A stretch of DNA of 64,000 nt. Origin: Halomonas sp. GTDB lineage: Bacteria; Pseudomonadota; Gammaproteobacteria; Pseudomonadales; Halomonadaceae. The DNA lies in contig NZ_JACUUD010000001.1 of NCBI RefSeq assembly GCF_014859505.1, positions 26,110 through 90,109 on the forward strand, in the 5' to 3' direction. The notes under the pieces were generated by a model. The model worked only from the letters and a program-made list of their open reading frames with translations, was not told where the DNA came from and made no database searches. Made by a program: the position numbers and the translations under genes. Of the stretch, positions 6,908 to 16,129 are shown piece after piece (position 1 is the first letter of the stretch; the number at the start of each line of letters is the position of its first letter).

Positions 6908-9244
6908 CTAGGCGCGATCCCCGGGGCCTGCCCGCCCGGGGCCAGACGAGGCGAGTCGAGGCATGGATCGAGGAGCGGGGGCTTCGGGAGACCCGCCCAG
7001 CCCCAACCGAGCGGCGTTGCCCACCACCGAGAGCGAGCTGGTCACCATGGCCAGCACCGCCACCTGGGGCGGAATCACCATCCAGGCGGCGAGCCCCAGG
7101 GCCAGGGCATTGTAGAGCGCCGAGAGCGCGAGATTCTGGTGCATCACCCGGCGGGTGGCGCGGGCGATGGCGATGGCAGCCGGCACGCCCTGCACGCCAC
7201 CCCCCAGCAGCTGGATTGCCGCGGCGTCCCTGGCGGCCGCACTGGCCTCCGCGGTGGCCACCCCCACCGTCGCCGCGGCCAGGGCCGGGGCGTCGTTGAT
7301 GCCATCCCCCACGTAGAGCACCGGACCCGGCAGCGCCGACACCAGGTGGCGCTTGGCCTCCGGCGAGCGCCCACCGAAGCAGGCCTCGGGTTCGAGCCCC
7401 AGGCGCCCGCCCAGGCGGCGCACCAGCGCCGGGCGGTCGCCGCTGATCAGCGCCAGCGCCAGGCCCTGGCGGCGCAGCGCCGTCAGGGTCGCCGGGGCCG
7501 ATGGGTCGGGCTCGTCCTCGAGCCACAGGGTGGCCAGCCACGCCCCGTCACGGGAGAGCACGACCTCGCTGGCCCAGGGAGGACCCGCCTCGCGCTCGGG
7601 CGACGCCGTTCCCTGGTCTATAGACCCGCCGACCAGCCAGCCAAAGGAACCGATACGCAGCGTCCTGCCGTCGGCGTCCCGGACCTCACGCCCCTGTCCG
7701 GGGTGCTCGACAATCGCCACAGGCGCCTGCCCCGGAGCAATCCCCGCCTCGGCGGCGGCGGCACGGATCGCCAGCCCCAGGGGGTGCTCGCTGCCCCACT
7801 CGGCCCGGGCCGCGAGGGCCAGCAGACGCTCGTTGCTCCGGTGCTCGTCACTCGTGGCCGCGGCCGGTTGCAGGGCGGCGAGGCGCAGGGTGCCACGGGT
7901 CAGGGTGCCGGTCTTGTCGAAAGCCACGGCGCGAGCCTGGCCGGCGAGTTCCAGGGCCGCCGGGTCGCGAAACACCACGCCGGCCTCCAGCGCTCGAGCC
8001 GTGCCCGCCAGGCTGGCCATCGGCACCGCCAGGCCCACCGCGCAGGGACAGGCCACCACCAGCACCGACAGCGCCCGCACGGCGGCCTCCTCCGGTGCTA
8101 CCCCGGCCAGCAGCAGTGCGGCCAGGGTGACCAGGGAGAGGGCCAGAGCGACGGGGCTGAGCCAGGCGGCGAAGCGCTCGGCCAGACGGCGCAGCTCGCC
8201 CTTCCCCGCCTGCAGGGCCTGCACCTGGCGGTAGAGCCCATCCAGGCGGCGTGCCCCCACCCCGGCGGTCACCCGCAGGGTGAAGGGCTCGCCCAGGTTG
8301 CGACACCCCGCCGAGAGCCGTGCCCCTCGGGTCAGGATGCGCGGGCGGCTCTCACCGGTGAGCAGGGCGAGATCCAGCCGCGCCTCGGCGTCGAGCAGTT
8401 CGCCATCCAGCGCCAGCGTCTCCCCCGTCGCCACGCGAATCCGTTCGCCGGGTGCCACCTCGGCGAGGGGCACCGTCTCGCCCTCACCACCCGCCGGGAG
8501 GCGACAGGCCTTTTCGGGGAGCGGGGCCAGCCCCTCCAGGGCGCGCAGCCCGCGATAGCGCGCCAGGGTCTCCACCCAGCGCCCCGCCAGCAGCAGCACC
8601 ACCAGCATCACCGCGGTATCGAAGTAGACCTCCGCCGAGCCTCGCCCCAGCAGCCACAGGGAGACCGTCAGCGCCCCGATGACGCCCAGCGAGACCAGAG
8701 CATCCATGCCGGGCCGCCCGGCGCGCAGGGTGCGCCAGGCAGCGCGGTAGAAGGGCCAGGCGGCCAGGGTCACCACCGGCAGCGCGAAGGCGCCGGAGAC
8801 CCAGGCCAACACCCGCTCCAGGCGTACCTCGGGCAGGGCGCCCGCGTAGATCAGGAGTGACGCCAGCATGGTCCACATGCCGAACGCCGCGGCAAGCATC
8901 AGCCGCTTCGCCAGGTCACGGCTCTCCACGTCCAGGCGAGTGCGGGCATCCGGCGCCGACTCGAGCGCGCAGAGCCGATAGCCGAGCCGCCCCACCGCCG
9001 CGCCGATACGCTCAGGCGTCACGGCCGATGCCGCCCCCTCCACCATCAGGGTGGCGGAGAGGTAGTCCACCCCCACACGATTCACTCCAGGCAGGCGGCG
9101 CAGGCGGTGCTCCATGGCCAGGGCGCAGCTGGTGCACCACATGCCCTCCACCGAGCGCAGCAGCTGGGCCTCACCGGCCCGGGCAAGGTCGGCCTCGGTC
9201 AGGGAATCTCGTTCGACATCGAGAGAGGCGTCAGGAGCGGCCAT
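6908..9244 (-). CDS. Copper-translocating P-type ATPase (CtpA/CcoI-like)
   Basis: A P1B-type ATPase of about 778 residues. It has an N-terminal heavy-metal-associated domain with 'GMWCTSC', paired transmembrane helices, the 'LLTGES' actuator motif, the membrane metal site 'ACPCAVGLAVP', the phosphorylation motif 'DKTGTLTRG', and the hinge 'GDGINDAPAL'. I use ATG 9244, preceded by AGGGGAG, rather than the track start 9334. It is the last gene of the cytochrome oxidase operon, 10 nt after the small membrane protein. In known systems such pumps move Cu+ to the periplasm for assembly of the oxidase Cu centres, so that role is inferred here rather than general copper detoxification. Confidence 0.88.
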   Translation of the reverse strand: MAAPDASLDVERDSLTEADLARAGEAQLLRSVEGMWCTSCALAMEHRLRRLPGVNRVGVDYLSATLMVEGAASAVTPERIGAAVGRLGYRLCALESAPDARTRLDVESRDLAKRLMLAAAFGMWTMLASLLIYAGALPEVRLERVLAWVSGAFALPVVTLAAWPFYRAAWRTLRAGRPGMDALVSLGVIGALTVSLWLLGRGSAEVYFDTAVMLVVLLLAGRWVETLARYRGLRALEGLAPLPEKACRLPAGGEGETVPLAEVAPGERIRVATGETLALDGELLDAEARLDLALLTGESRPRILTRGARLSAGCRNLGEPFTLRVTAGVGARRLDGLYRQVQALQAGKGELRRLAERFAAWLSPVALALSLVTLAALLLAGVAPEEAAVRALSVLVVACPCAVGLAVPMASLAGTARALEAGVVFRDPAALELAGQARAVAFDKTGTLTRGTLRLAALQPAAATSDEHRSNERLLALAARAEWGSEHPLGLAIRAAAAEAGIAPGQAPVAIVEHPGQGREVRDADGRTLRIGSFGWLVGGSIDQGTASPEREAGPPWASEVVLSRDGAWLATLWLEDEPDPSAPATLTALRRQGLALALISGDRPALVRRLGGRLGLEPEACFGGRSPEAKRHLVSALPGPVLYVGDGINDAPALAAATVGVATAEASAAARDAAAIQLLGGGVQGVPAAIAIARATRRVMHQNLALSALYNALALGLAAWMVIPPQVAVLAMVTSSLSVVGNAARLGLGGSPEAPAPRSMPRLASSGPGRAGPGDRA

Positions 9245-9254
9245 GGGCACTCCC

Positions 9255-9611
9255 CTACAGGCAGGGCGGCAGGGCCACCAGGGGCAGCCCCACGAAGGCC
9301 ACTCCTGCCGCCGAATAGAGATGCAGCCCGGCACCCACCAGGGCGATAAAGCGCGGCCTGCCCACGCTGGCCCGGCCGACCGCCAGCCCCCGCCAGGCCA
9401 GCCAGCCGAGCAGTGCCAGGATGGCCAGGGTCAGCACAGCTAGCCAGGCGTTGATGCCAGTGAGTGCGCCCTGCCCCGGCGACGGTGGCGCCAGTTCACA
9501 GGCCACCGAGAGGCCGGCGTAGAGCAACACGAACCACAGGCTCCAGAGGGTCAGGCCCAGCAGCAGCTGGACGGGATGGCTCGGTGCCAGCCATCGGCGC
9601 AACGGCGTCAT
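9255..9611 (-). CDS. Small membrane protein of the oxidase operon, unknown function
   Basis: A 118-residue protein with about three hydrophobic helices ('LLLGLTLWSLWFVLLYAGL', 'WLAVLTLAILALLGWLAW', and a C-terminal one ending 'LVALPPCL'). I do not recognise a named family. The start is ATG 9611, overlapping the ctaD stop codon as ATGA, so it is translationally coupled to the oxidase subunit. It could be an accessory subunit (a subunit IV analogue) or an assembly factor; position is the only evidence. The track ORF from 9689 includes upstream coding sequence of ctaD in another frame. Confidence 0.75.
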   Translation of the reverse strand: MTPLRRWLAPSHPVQLLLGLTLWSLWFVLLYAGLSVACELAPPSPGQGALTGINAWLAVLTLAILALLGWLAWRGLAVGRASVGRPRFIALVGAGLHLYSAAGVAFVGLPLVALPPCL

Positions 9612-12136
9612 GGGCCGGCTCCCGTCAGTCGCGGCAGCAGGGCGATGGCCGCCACCAGGATCCAGTAGACGCCCACCTGGTAGCGCCACAGCAGCGCCAC
9701 CACGCCGGGCTCGAAGGGCAGCCGGGCGCCGACCAGACCCAGCCCCGCGCGCCAGGCCTGCAGCGCGGCCAGCACGGTAGCCAACCCGCCGTGGGCGAGC
9801 AGGTAGGCAAGTCCCACCAGCAGGGTGGCGTCGTGGGCCGTGGCGGTGGGCGACAGTCCCGCGACCATGAGCACCAGGACCAGCAGCGCCACATGCAGCC
9901 CGCCCAGCGCCGCGATGCCGCCAAGCGCCAGGGTCAGCCCCACCTCACGGCCGCGCCTCAGCGCCGCCACCCGCCGCTCCAGCCACAGACTGCCCAGGGT
10001 GAGGGCCGCCCCGGAGGCCAGCAGCAGCGGCAGCGAGAGAGGCGAGCGCGCCGGCATCTGCCATTCGGGCGAGACCGTCCACAGATAGAACCAGCCGAAC
10101 AGCAGCGACAGGAAGAAGGCGCCGTCGGCTAGCAGCGCCACCCCCATGGTCCAGCGCCCGGGGCCGTCGGCGGTACGCGAGTGCAGCGGCGGGTCCTCGG
10201 GTTCATCATGCCGAAGGGGGGCGGCCCGGGAGTGGCCACCGTTCTCCCAGGACCAGCGCAGCAGCAGCACCCCGGCGCCGGCCAGGCCCAGCAGCGCCAG
10301 TGGATAGAGACGCGTGAGCAGGCTCACGCAGACCACCGCCAGGCAGAGCGCGGCGTAGAGGGGCAGCAGGCTGTTGCCAGGCAAGTGGATCACCTGGCGC
10401 ACCCGACCGGTCAGGGCCTCGCTGCCGAACAGCTCGCGGCGGCCGTGGGCGGCACCGGGCCGGGCATGCTCACCCCGGGCGATCTCCTCCCCCAGGGAGG
10501 GGCTTTCCCACAGCGGATGGCGGCTCTCCACCCGCGGAAGACTGGCGAAGTTGTAGCTGGCCGGCGGCATCGCCAGGCTCCACTCCAGGGTATCGGCCCC
10601 CCAGGGGTTGGGCGGTGCGCGGCGCCCGTAGCGGCCGTGGAGCACGAGGTCCACCAGCACCGCGGCGATGCCCGCCGCCATCATGAACCCGCCGATGGAG
10701 GAGATCAGGTTGTAGAGGTCCCAGCCCATGGCACTGTCGTAGGTGTAGACGCGCCGCGGCATGCCAAGCAGGCCGGTCCAGTGCATGATCAGAAAGGTGA
10801 GGTTGAAGCCCAGGAAGGTGAGCCAGAAGCCGAGGCGGCCGAGGGGTTCCGAGGGCATGCGCCCGGTGACCAGCGGCAGCCAGTAGTAGGCCCCGGCCAG
10901 CAGCGGGAAGAACATGCCGCCCACCAGCACATAGTGCAGGTGGGCCACCACGAAGTGAGTGTCGTGGACCTGCCAGTTGAAGGGCACCAGCGCCAGCATC
11001 ACGCCGGTGAGCCCGCCGCAGACGAAAATCACCAGAAAGCCCGTGACCCACAGCATCGGCAGGGTCATGCGCGGCCGGCCCAGCCACAGCGTGGCCAGCC
11101 ACACGAAGACCTGGATGGCGGTGGGAACCGCCACCAGCATGCTGGCCGCCGAGAAGAAGGCCTGGGCGAGCTGGGGGATGCCCACGGTGAACATGTGGTG
11201 CACCCAGAGCCCGAAGCTGATGAAGCCGGTGATGACGATGGCTGCCACCACCCAGCCGTAGCCGACGATGGGGCGTCCCGCGAACACGGGGATCAGGGTC
11301 GAGACGATGCCCGCCGCCGGCAGGAAGATGATGTAGACCTCGGGGTGGCCGAACAGCCAGAAGAGGTGCTGCCAGAGGATGGGATCGCCGCCGCCGGCCA
11401 CCGTGAAGAAGGGCATCCCGGCGGCGCGCTCCAGCTCCAGCAGCACGCTGCCGAGTATCAAGGGTGGGAAGCCCACCACGATCATCAGCGCCATGGCCAG
11501 GATGTACCAGGCAAACAGGGGCATGCGATGCAGCGCCATGCCCGGCGCCCGGGTGCGCAGGATCGATACCGTGAGCTCCACCCCGGCGGAGAGCGCCGAG
11601 ATCTCCACGAAGGTGATGCCCAGCAGCCAGAAGTCGGAGCCCGGGCCGGGGGCGTACTCGCTGCTGCTCAGCGGGGTATACATGAACCAGCCGCTGTCCG
11701 GGGCCATCTCCAGCAGCAGGCTGGCGAAGAGGATGATCCCGCCGAACAGATAGCACCAGTAGCCGAAGGCGGTGAGCCGCGGACAGGCCAGGTCCCGGGC
11801 GCCGATCATCTTGGGGATCAGGTAGATCGCCAGCCCCTCCAGCATGGGGATGGCGAACAGGAACATCATCACCGTGCCGTGCATGGTGGTGACCTGGGCA
11901 TAGATCTCCGGCGACATGAAGGCCTGGTCGGGCAGCGCCAGCTGGGTGCGAATGAGCATCGCCAGCACCCCGCCGAGCAGGAAGAAGACCAGCCCCGTAA
12001 ACATGAAGCGCAGCCCCAGGGTGCTGTGGTTGACCACGCTGAGCCTGCCGCGCCAGCCGGGCGAGTTGCCCCAGACCGCCGAAAGTTCCTGGTGCAGGTG
12101 CTCGGCCTCGGGGGTCGGCCGCATCGATTCGCTCAT
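9608..12136 (-). CDS. ctaD: Cytochrome c oxidase subunit I with fused subunit III
   Basis: An 842-residue heme-copper oxidase protein. Residues ~1-560 are subunit I with 12 membrane helices; visible features are 'TMHGTVMMF' (low-spin heme ligand region), 'FGHPEVYI' (Cu-B His and the D-channel Glu), 'WVHHMFTVG' (two Cu-B His) and 'HDTHFVVAHLHYVL' (heme ligands). The rest is a subunit III-like multi-helix module, so this is a natural I+III fusion as seen in several caa3-type oxidases. It reduces O2 to water while pumping protons across the inner membrane. ATGA overlaps couple it to coxB upstream and to the small membrane gene downstream. Confidence 0.93.
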   Translation of the reverse strand: MSESMRPTPEAEHLHQELSAVWGNSPGWRGRLSVVNHSTLGLRFMFTGLVFFLLGGVLAMLIRTQLALPDQAFMSPEIYAQVTTMHGTVMMFLFAIPMLEGLAIYLIPKMIGARDLACPRLTAFGYWCYLFGGIILFASLLLEMAPDSGWFMYTPLSSSEYAPGPGSDFWLLGITFVEISALSAGVELTVSILRTRAPGMALHRMPLFAWYILAMALMIVVGFPPLILGSVLLELERAAGMPFFTVAGGGDPILWQHLFWLFGHPEVYIIFLPAAGIVSTLIPVFAGRPIVGYGWVVAAIVITGFISFGLWVHHMFTVGIPQLAQAFFSAASMLVAVPTAIQVFVWLATLWLGRPRMTLPMLWVTGFLVIFVCGGLTGVMLALVPFNWQVHDTHFVVAHLHYVLVGGMFFPLLAGAYYWLPLVTGRMPSEPLGRLGFWLTFLGFNLTFLIMHWTGLLGMPRRVYTYDSAMGWDLYNLISSIGGFMMAAGIAAVLVDLVLHGRYGRRAPPNPWGADTLEWSLAMPPASYNFASLPRVESRHPLWESPSLGEEIARGEHARPGAAHGRRELFGSEALTGRVRQVIHLPGNSLLPLYAALCLAVVCVSLLTRLYPLALLGLAGAGVLLLRWSWENGGHSRAAPLRHDEPEDPPLHSRTADGPGRWTMGVALLADGAFFLSLLFGWFYLWTVSPEWQMPARSPLSLPLLLASGAALTLGSLWLERRVAALRRGREVGLTLALGGIAALGGLHVALLVLVLMVAGLSPTATAHDATLLVGLAYLLAHGGLATVLAALQAWRAGLGLVGARLPFEPGVVALLWRYQVGVYWILVAAIALLPRLTGAGP

Positions 12137-13206
12137 GGGCGCAGGGTCTCCAGCCAGGCGCCCAGGGCCTCGAGTGCCTCGGGCGCGAGATGGTCATGGG
12201 CGGGCATGCGATTGCCGGGCTTGAGGCGCTGGTGCTCGGCAAGCCAGCGGGCAATGGCGCCCTTCTCCATGGCCAGGGTGCCGGCGCCGAGGGTGGCGCG
12301 GGCGCCGATGTCCGTGAGATCCGGCCCCACGTCGCCCTGGCTGAGCCCCGCCACCCGGTGGCAGCTGGCGCACTGTTCAGTGAAGGTGTCACGTGCCAGG
12401 GCATGCTCGTCGGCAGGCGCCGGCGGAGGCCCACGCCGGGCCGCCAGCCAGGCCTCGAAGTCCTCCGGCGGCACGGCCTCCAGGTGGAGCTGCATATGGG
12501 CGTGCTGGACACCGCAGTACTCGGCACACTGGGCGCCGAACACCCCCGGGGCGTCGGCCTCCAGGCGGATGCGGTTGATGCGCCCGGGAATCATGTCGAT
12601 CTTGCCGCCCAGGCGCGGCACCCAGAAGGCATGGATGACATCGGCGCCGATGACGTGGAAGTCCACCGGCTCGCCCGCCGGCATCACCAGGTGGTTGGCG
12701 GTGACCACCTCGCCCGCCTCGTCCGGGTAGCGCACCTCCCACCACCACTGGTGGCCGGTGACCTCGATCACCCTGGGTGCCTCTCCCCCGGGCAGCGGCA
12801 GGGGCAGCAGGCGCTGCCCGGTGGGCACCCCGAAGGCCAGCAGCACCAGGATGCTCACCCCCGGCAGCAGGATGCCACCACCCAGGATCCAGCCCAGCCC
12901 CAGGCGGCGCTCCTGGCCGGGGCCGGGCTCGGCGCGGTCACGCGGGCGGAAGGCGGCCAGCCACAGGCCCACCACCGCCAGGAACACCAGGCCGAAGCCG
13001 ATCAGCATGCCCCACCACAGCCAGGCCACGTCCCGGGCCGCGGGCCCGGCCGGGGCGAGGATCGAGTGGCTACCGCTGCAGCCGGCCAACCCCATGGTGA
13101 GCGCCACTGCCAGCGCCCCGCCCGCCCCTTCGAGCCGCGCCCGGCGCGGCGGACCCGGGTTGACCCGTCGGCCGCCGCGTCCTTCACTGAGGGGGACGCC
13201 ACCCAT
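12133..13206 (-). CDS. coxB: Cytochrome c oxidase subunit II with C-terminal cytochrome c domain
   Basis: A lipoprotein-type subunit II: lipobox 'LAGC', two membrane helices, then the cupredoxin domain with 'GHQWWWEVRYP' and the CuA site 'CAEYCGVQHAHM'. After a proline-rich linker a mono-heme cytochrome c domain follows ('CASCH', distal Met in 'GNRMPAHD'), making it caa3-like. It receives electrons from cytochrome c and passes them to subunit I. The track ORF runs to 14193, but that extension is antisense to two other genes. ATG 13206 is the only sensible start; it leaves a long n-region and a weak RBS, so the start is less certain than the gene. Its stop overlaps ctaD. Confidence 0.9.
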   Translation of the reverse strand: MGGVPLSEGRGGRRVNPGPPRRARLEGAGGALAVALTMGLAGCSGSHSILAPAGPAARDVAWLWWGMLIGFGLVFLAVVGLWLAAFRPRDRAEPGPGQERRLGLGWILGGGILLPGVSILVLLAFGVPTGQRLLPLPLPGGEAPRVIEVTGHQWWWEVRYPDEAGEVVTANHLVMPAGEPVDFHVIGADVIHAFWVPRLGGKIDMIPGRINRIRLEADAPGVFGAQCAEYCGVQHAHMQLHLEAVPPEDFEAWLAARRGPPPAPADEHALARDTFTEQCASCHRVAGLSQGDVGPDLTDIGARATLGAGTLAMEKGAIARWLAEHQRLKPGNRMPAHDHLAPEALEALGAWLETLRP

Positions 13207-13230
13207 GACGCCATCGACAGGGACGCCGCC

Positions 13231-13689
13231 ATGCCAACGCCCCCCCAGCGCTCCATCCACAGCCGCGCCGCCGTTGCGGGCCACCCGCTGCATCCCGTGA
13301 TGATTCACTTCCCGGTGGCCGCCCTGCTCGCCCTGGTCGCCAGCGACCTGGGCTATCTCTATACGGGGGACCCCTTCTGGACCCGCGCCTCGCTGTGGCT
13401 GGCCGGGGTGGGCGCCTTCGGCGGCTGGATCGCCAGCCTGGCCGGCCTCATCGATCTGGTGACGGTCAAGCGCATTCGCCGCCTGATCACCGCCTGGAGC
13501 CACGCCATGGTGGCGGTGGTGTTGCTCTCGCTGGCCTCCCTGAACTGGTTGTGGCGCTTCGCGGGGGAGGCCCTGCTGCCCTGGGGGCTGGTATTGAGCC
13601 TGGCCTCTGCGGCGCTTATCGCCCTGGCCGGTTTTCTTGGCGGACAGCTGGTCTACGAACACGCGGTGGGCGTGGATCTGGACGACTGA
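13231..13689 (+). CDS. DUF2231 membrane protein
   Basis: A 152-residue inner-membrane protein with four predicted helices and the family-like opening 'GHPLHPVMIHFPVA', which carries conserved His residues. DUF2231 proteins often lie near heme-copper oxidases and other redox genes; their function is not established. The start is ATG 13231, with AGGGA 8 nt upstream; the long track ORF from 12190 is otherwise a shadow of coxB. It is divergent from coxB with only 24 bp between start codons, so the two promoters must overlap the neighbouring coding or leader sequence. Confidence 0.82.
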   Translation: MPTPPQRSIHSRAAVAGHPLHPVMIHFPVAALLALVASDLGYLYTGDPFWTRASLWLAGVGAFGGWIASLAGLIDLVTVKRIRRLITAWSHAMVAVVLLSLASLNWLWRFAGEALLPWGLVLSLASAALIALAGFLGGQLVYEHAVGVDLDD

Positions 13690-13724
13690 CGGCAGACGAC
13701 TCGACATTCGCTCTTCTCCCGGGC

Positions 13725-14147
13725 TCAGAGTTCCGGCTTGGCCAGCACCAGGCCGACTACCGCCAGCATGGCGAGCCCGGCAACGCCGCCAGTCAGCATG
13801 GCGCCGGCGGCCACCCACCTTGGCTGACCATGCTCCAGGCGCAGCAGCAGCCAGCCGCACAGCCCGTGAGCCAGCACCATGGCACTCACCGCCAGCAGCT
13901 TGAGCACCAGCCAGGGGCCGGCCAGGTCGTGGAGCAGGAACAGCAGGGTGCCTGAGGCAATGGTGAGCAGCGCGGCAGGGCTCGCCAGGCTGTTGTAGAG
14001 CAGGCGTGGCAGCGGCGGCGCGGCGGGCGAAAAGCCCTGGGCCACTCGCTCCGGCCGGGCCAGCTGACAGAGCAGCGCCGGCAGGTAGAGCAGCAGCCCG
14101 CACCAGCTCACCAGGGCGATGATATGCAGGAACTTGATCCAGGGCAT
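13725..14147 (-). CDS. HemJ/CopD-like small membrane protein
   Basis: A 140-residue protein with four hydrophobic helices. It opens 'MPWIKFLHIIALVSWCGLLLYLP', like HemJ (oxygen-independent protoporphyrinogen oxidase, UPF0093) and CopD-family proteins, and keeps the His of the first helix and a Lys in the third ('LVLKLLAV'). HemJ would supply heme for the adjacent oxidase, while CopD would concern copper; the sequence alone does not decide. AAGGA precedes ATG 14147. It is convergent with the DUF2231 gene and located between the oxidase cluster and ybiT. Confidence 0.75.
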   Translation of the reverse strand: MPWIKFLHIIALVSWCGLLLYLPALLCQLARPERVAQGFSPAAPPLPRLLYNSLASPAALLTIASGTLLFLLHDLAGPWLVLKLLAVSAMVLAHGLCGWLLLRLEHGQPRWVAAGAMLTGGVAGLAMLAVVGLVLAKPEL

Positions 14148-14245
14148 GGGCGTCCTTGCGACGACGCCGGCCCGCGGCCGGCAACACCCTCACCCTAGTC
14201 CAGCGGCGCCGAAGCCACCAAATGCCACCTCAACGCCGTGGCCGA

Positions 14246-15838
14246 TCAGCCGAACAGGCCCTGGCTTCTCAGGTAGTCATCGTAGCTGCCACTGAAGTCG
14301 GTGATCCCCGACTCGTTCATGTCGAGGATGCGGGTGGCCAGGGAGGCGACGAACTCGCGGTCGTGGCTGACGAAGATCAGGGTGCCCGGGTAATTCTCCA
14401 GGGCCAGGTTGAGCGCCTCGATGGACTCCATGTCCAGGTGGTTGGTGGGCTCGTCCATCAGCAGCACGTTGGGACGGGTCAGGATCAGCTTGCCGAACAG
14501 CATGCGCCCCTGCTCGCCGCCGGAGATCACCTTGACCGACTTGCCGATATCGTCGCTGGAGAAGAGCATCCGCCCCAGGGCGCCGCGGATCACCTGCTCC
14601 CCGCCGTCGGTCCACTGGGCCATCCACTCGAACAGGGTCGCGTCGTTGGCGAAGTCGTCGGCGTGGTCCTGGGCGAAGATGCCCAGGTCGGCGCTGTCGG
14701 TCCATTTCACGCTGCCGGACAGCGGCGCAAGCTCGCCGGCCAGGGTGCGCAGCAGCGTGGTCTTGCCGATGCCGTTGGGGCCGATGATGGCGATGCGCTC
14801 GCCGGCTTCCACGGTCATGCCGAAGCGCTCGATCAGCGGCGCCTCGCCGGGGTAACCCTGGGTGAGCCCCTCCACGTTGACCGCATTGCGATGGATCTTG
14901 CGCGCCTGCTCGAAGCGGATGAAGGGGCTGACACGGCTGGAGGGCTTGATCTCCTCGAGCTTGATCTTGTCGATCTGGCGCGCCCGGGAAGTGGCCTGCT
15001 TGGCCTTGGAGGCGTTGGCCGAGAAGCGGCTGACGAAGGCCTGCAGATCGGCGATCTGCGCCTTCTTCTTGGCGTTGTCGGCATGCTGGCGCTCGCGGGC
15101 GGCGGTGGCCGCGGTCATGTACTCGTCGTAGTTGCCCGGGAACAGACGGATCTCGCCGTAGTCCAGGTCTGCCATATGGGTACAGACGCTGTTGAGGAAG
15201 TGGCGGTCATGGGAAATGATGATCATGGTGCTGTTGCGCGCCTTCAGCATCCCTTCCAGCCAGCGAATGGTATTGATATCCAGGTGGTTGGTGGGTTCGT
15301 CGAGCAGCAGCACGTCGGGGTCGGCGAACAGCGCCTGGGCCAGCAGCACGCGCAGCTTCCAGCCCGGGGCCACCTCGCTCATGGGCCCCGTGTGCTGCTC
15401 GAGGGGAATGCCGAGCCCCAGCAGCAGCTCACCGGCCCGGGCCTCGGCGGTATAGCCGTCGAGTTCGGCGAAGCGAACCTCCAGGTCGGCCACCGCCATG
15501 CCGTCTTCCTCGCTCATTTCGGGCAGCGAGTAGATGCGCTCGCGCTCGGCGGCCACCCGGGAAAGCTCGGCATTGCCCATGATCACGGTGTCGATGACCC
15601 GCTCGTCCTCGTAGGCGAACTGGTCCTGACGCAGCTTGCCGAGCCGGGCGCCGTTCTCGACCATCACCTGGCCCGAGGAGGGCTCCAGGTCGCCACCGAG
15701 GATCTTCATGAAGGTGGACTTGCCGCAGCCGTTGGCCCCGATCAGGCCGTAGCGGTGGCCGTTGCCGAACTTGATGGAGACGTTCTCGAACAGGGGCTTG
15801 GCCCCGAACTGCATGGTGATGTTGGCGGTGGAGATCAA
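14246..15838 (-). CDS. ybiT: ABC-F family ATPase YbiT
   Basis: A 530-residue cytosolic protein with two ABC nucleotide-binding domains and no membrane helices. The first has 'GANGCGKST', and the second 'GPNGIGKTT'; each has a 'DEPTNHLD' Walker B. The linker '[31 protein letters not shown]' region (shortened: '[16 protein letters not shown]') is nearly the same as in E. coli YbiT. ABC-F proteins bind the ribosomal E site and adjust translation; for YbiT the exact task is not settled. The upstream region on this strand contains copy 1 of the structured repeat described below. Confidence 0.93.
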   Translation of the reverse strand: MISTANITMQFGAKPLFENVSIKFGNGHRYGLIGANGCGKSTFMKILGGDLEPSSGQVMVENGARLGKLRQDQFAYEDERVIDTVIMGNAELSRVAAERERIYSLPEMSEEDGMAVADLEVRFAELDGYTAEARAGELLLGLGIPLEQHTGPMSEVAPGWKLRVLLAQALFADPDVLLLDEPTNHLDINTIRWLEGMLKARNSTMIIISHDRHFLNSVCTHMADLDYGEIRLFPGNYDEYMTAATAARERQHADNAKKKAQIADLQAFVSRFSANASKAKQATSRARQIDKIKLEEIKPSSRVSPFIRFEQARKIHRNAVNVEGLTQGYPGEAPLIERFGMTVEAGERIAIIGPNGIGKTTLLRTLAGELAPLSGSVKWTDSADLGIFAQDHADDFANDATLFEWMAQWTDGGEQVIRGALGRMLFSSDDIGKSVKVISGGEQGRMLFGKLILTRPNVLLMDEPTNHLDMESIEALNLALENYPGTLIFVSHDREFVASLATRILDMNESGITDFSGSYDDYLRSQGLFG

Positions 15839-15950
15839 GGAGAGGGTCCGGTCGGTGCATGGAAGGGGCGCGATTGTACCGGTTCTAGGCGCGCGTCACA
15901 CCGTGGAGGGACCCGAAAGGGCCATTGAAGATGGCTGAATCGCTCGGGGC

Positions 15951-16059
15951 TGTTCCGGCGACAAGCCTGCGGGGAGGCGCTGTGAATACCTCCTTGTACG
16001 CTACCGACGCCATCCCTGGCGTAGGACCTCCCCTTCGGCTTGTCCCCGGCGCCCCTCGC
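15951..16059 (+). repeat. Structured intergenic repeat, copy 1
   Basis: About 109 nt that fold into an outer stem (GACAAGCC/GGCTTGTC), a G-rich stem (GGGGAGG/CCTCCCC) and two inner hairpins: TAC-CTCCTT-GTA (15987-15998) and ACGCCA-TCCC-TGGCGT (16007-16022). The flanks CCGG / CCCCGGCGCCCCTCGC are shared with the other copies. It lies between two minus-strand genes and points the opposite way. Stem sequences differ from copies 2 and 3 but still pair. Confidence 0.85.
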
Positions 16060-16129
16060 TATAGATAACGGCGCTAGCCCTGGCCGGCCCGAAACGCCGG
16101 GGCCGCGCATCATGCCGCAGGAGGGTGAC

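Noticed and set aside
5366-8860. 1164-residue plus-strand ORF, the longest in the track
   Set aside because: It runs antisense to the GspE-like and P-type ATPase genes, which have clear motifs; the product is low-complexity (Gln, His, Gly, Arg).
10181-12730. 849-residue plus-strand ORF
   Set aside because: Antisense shadow of ctaD and coxB; no recognisable domain.
13207-14193. N-terminal extension of the coxB ORF
   Set aside because: It overlaps the DUF2231 and HemJ/CopD-like genes and has no signal peptide at its start; the coxB lipoprotein signal begins shortly after 13206.
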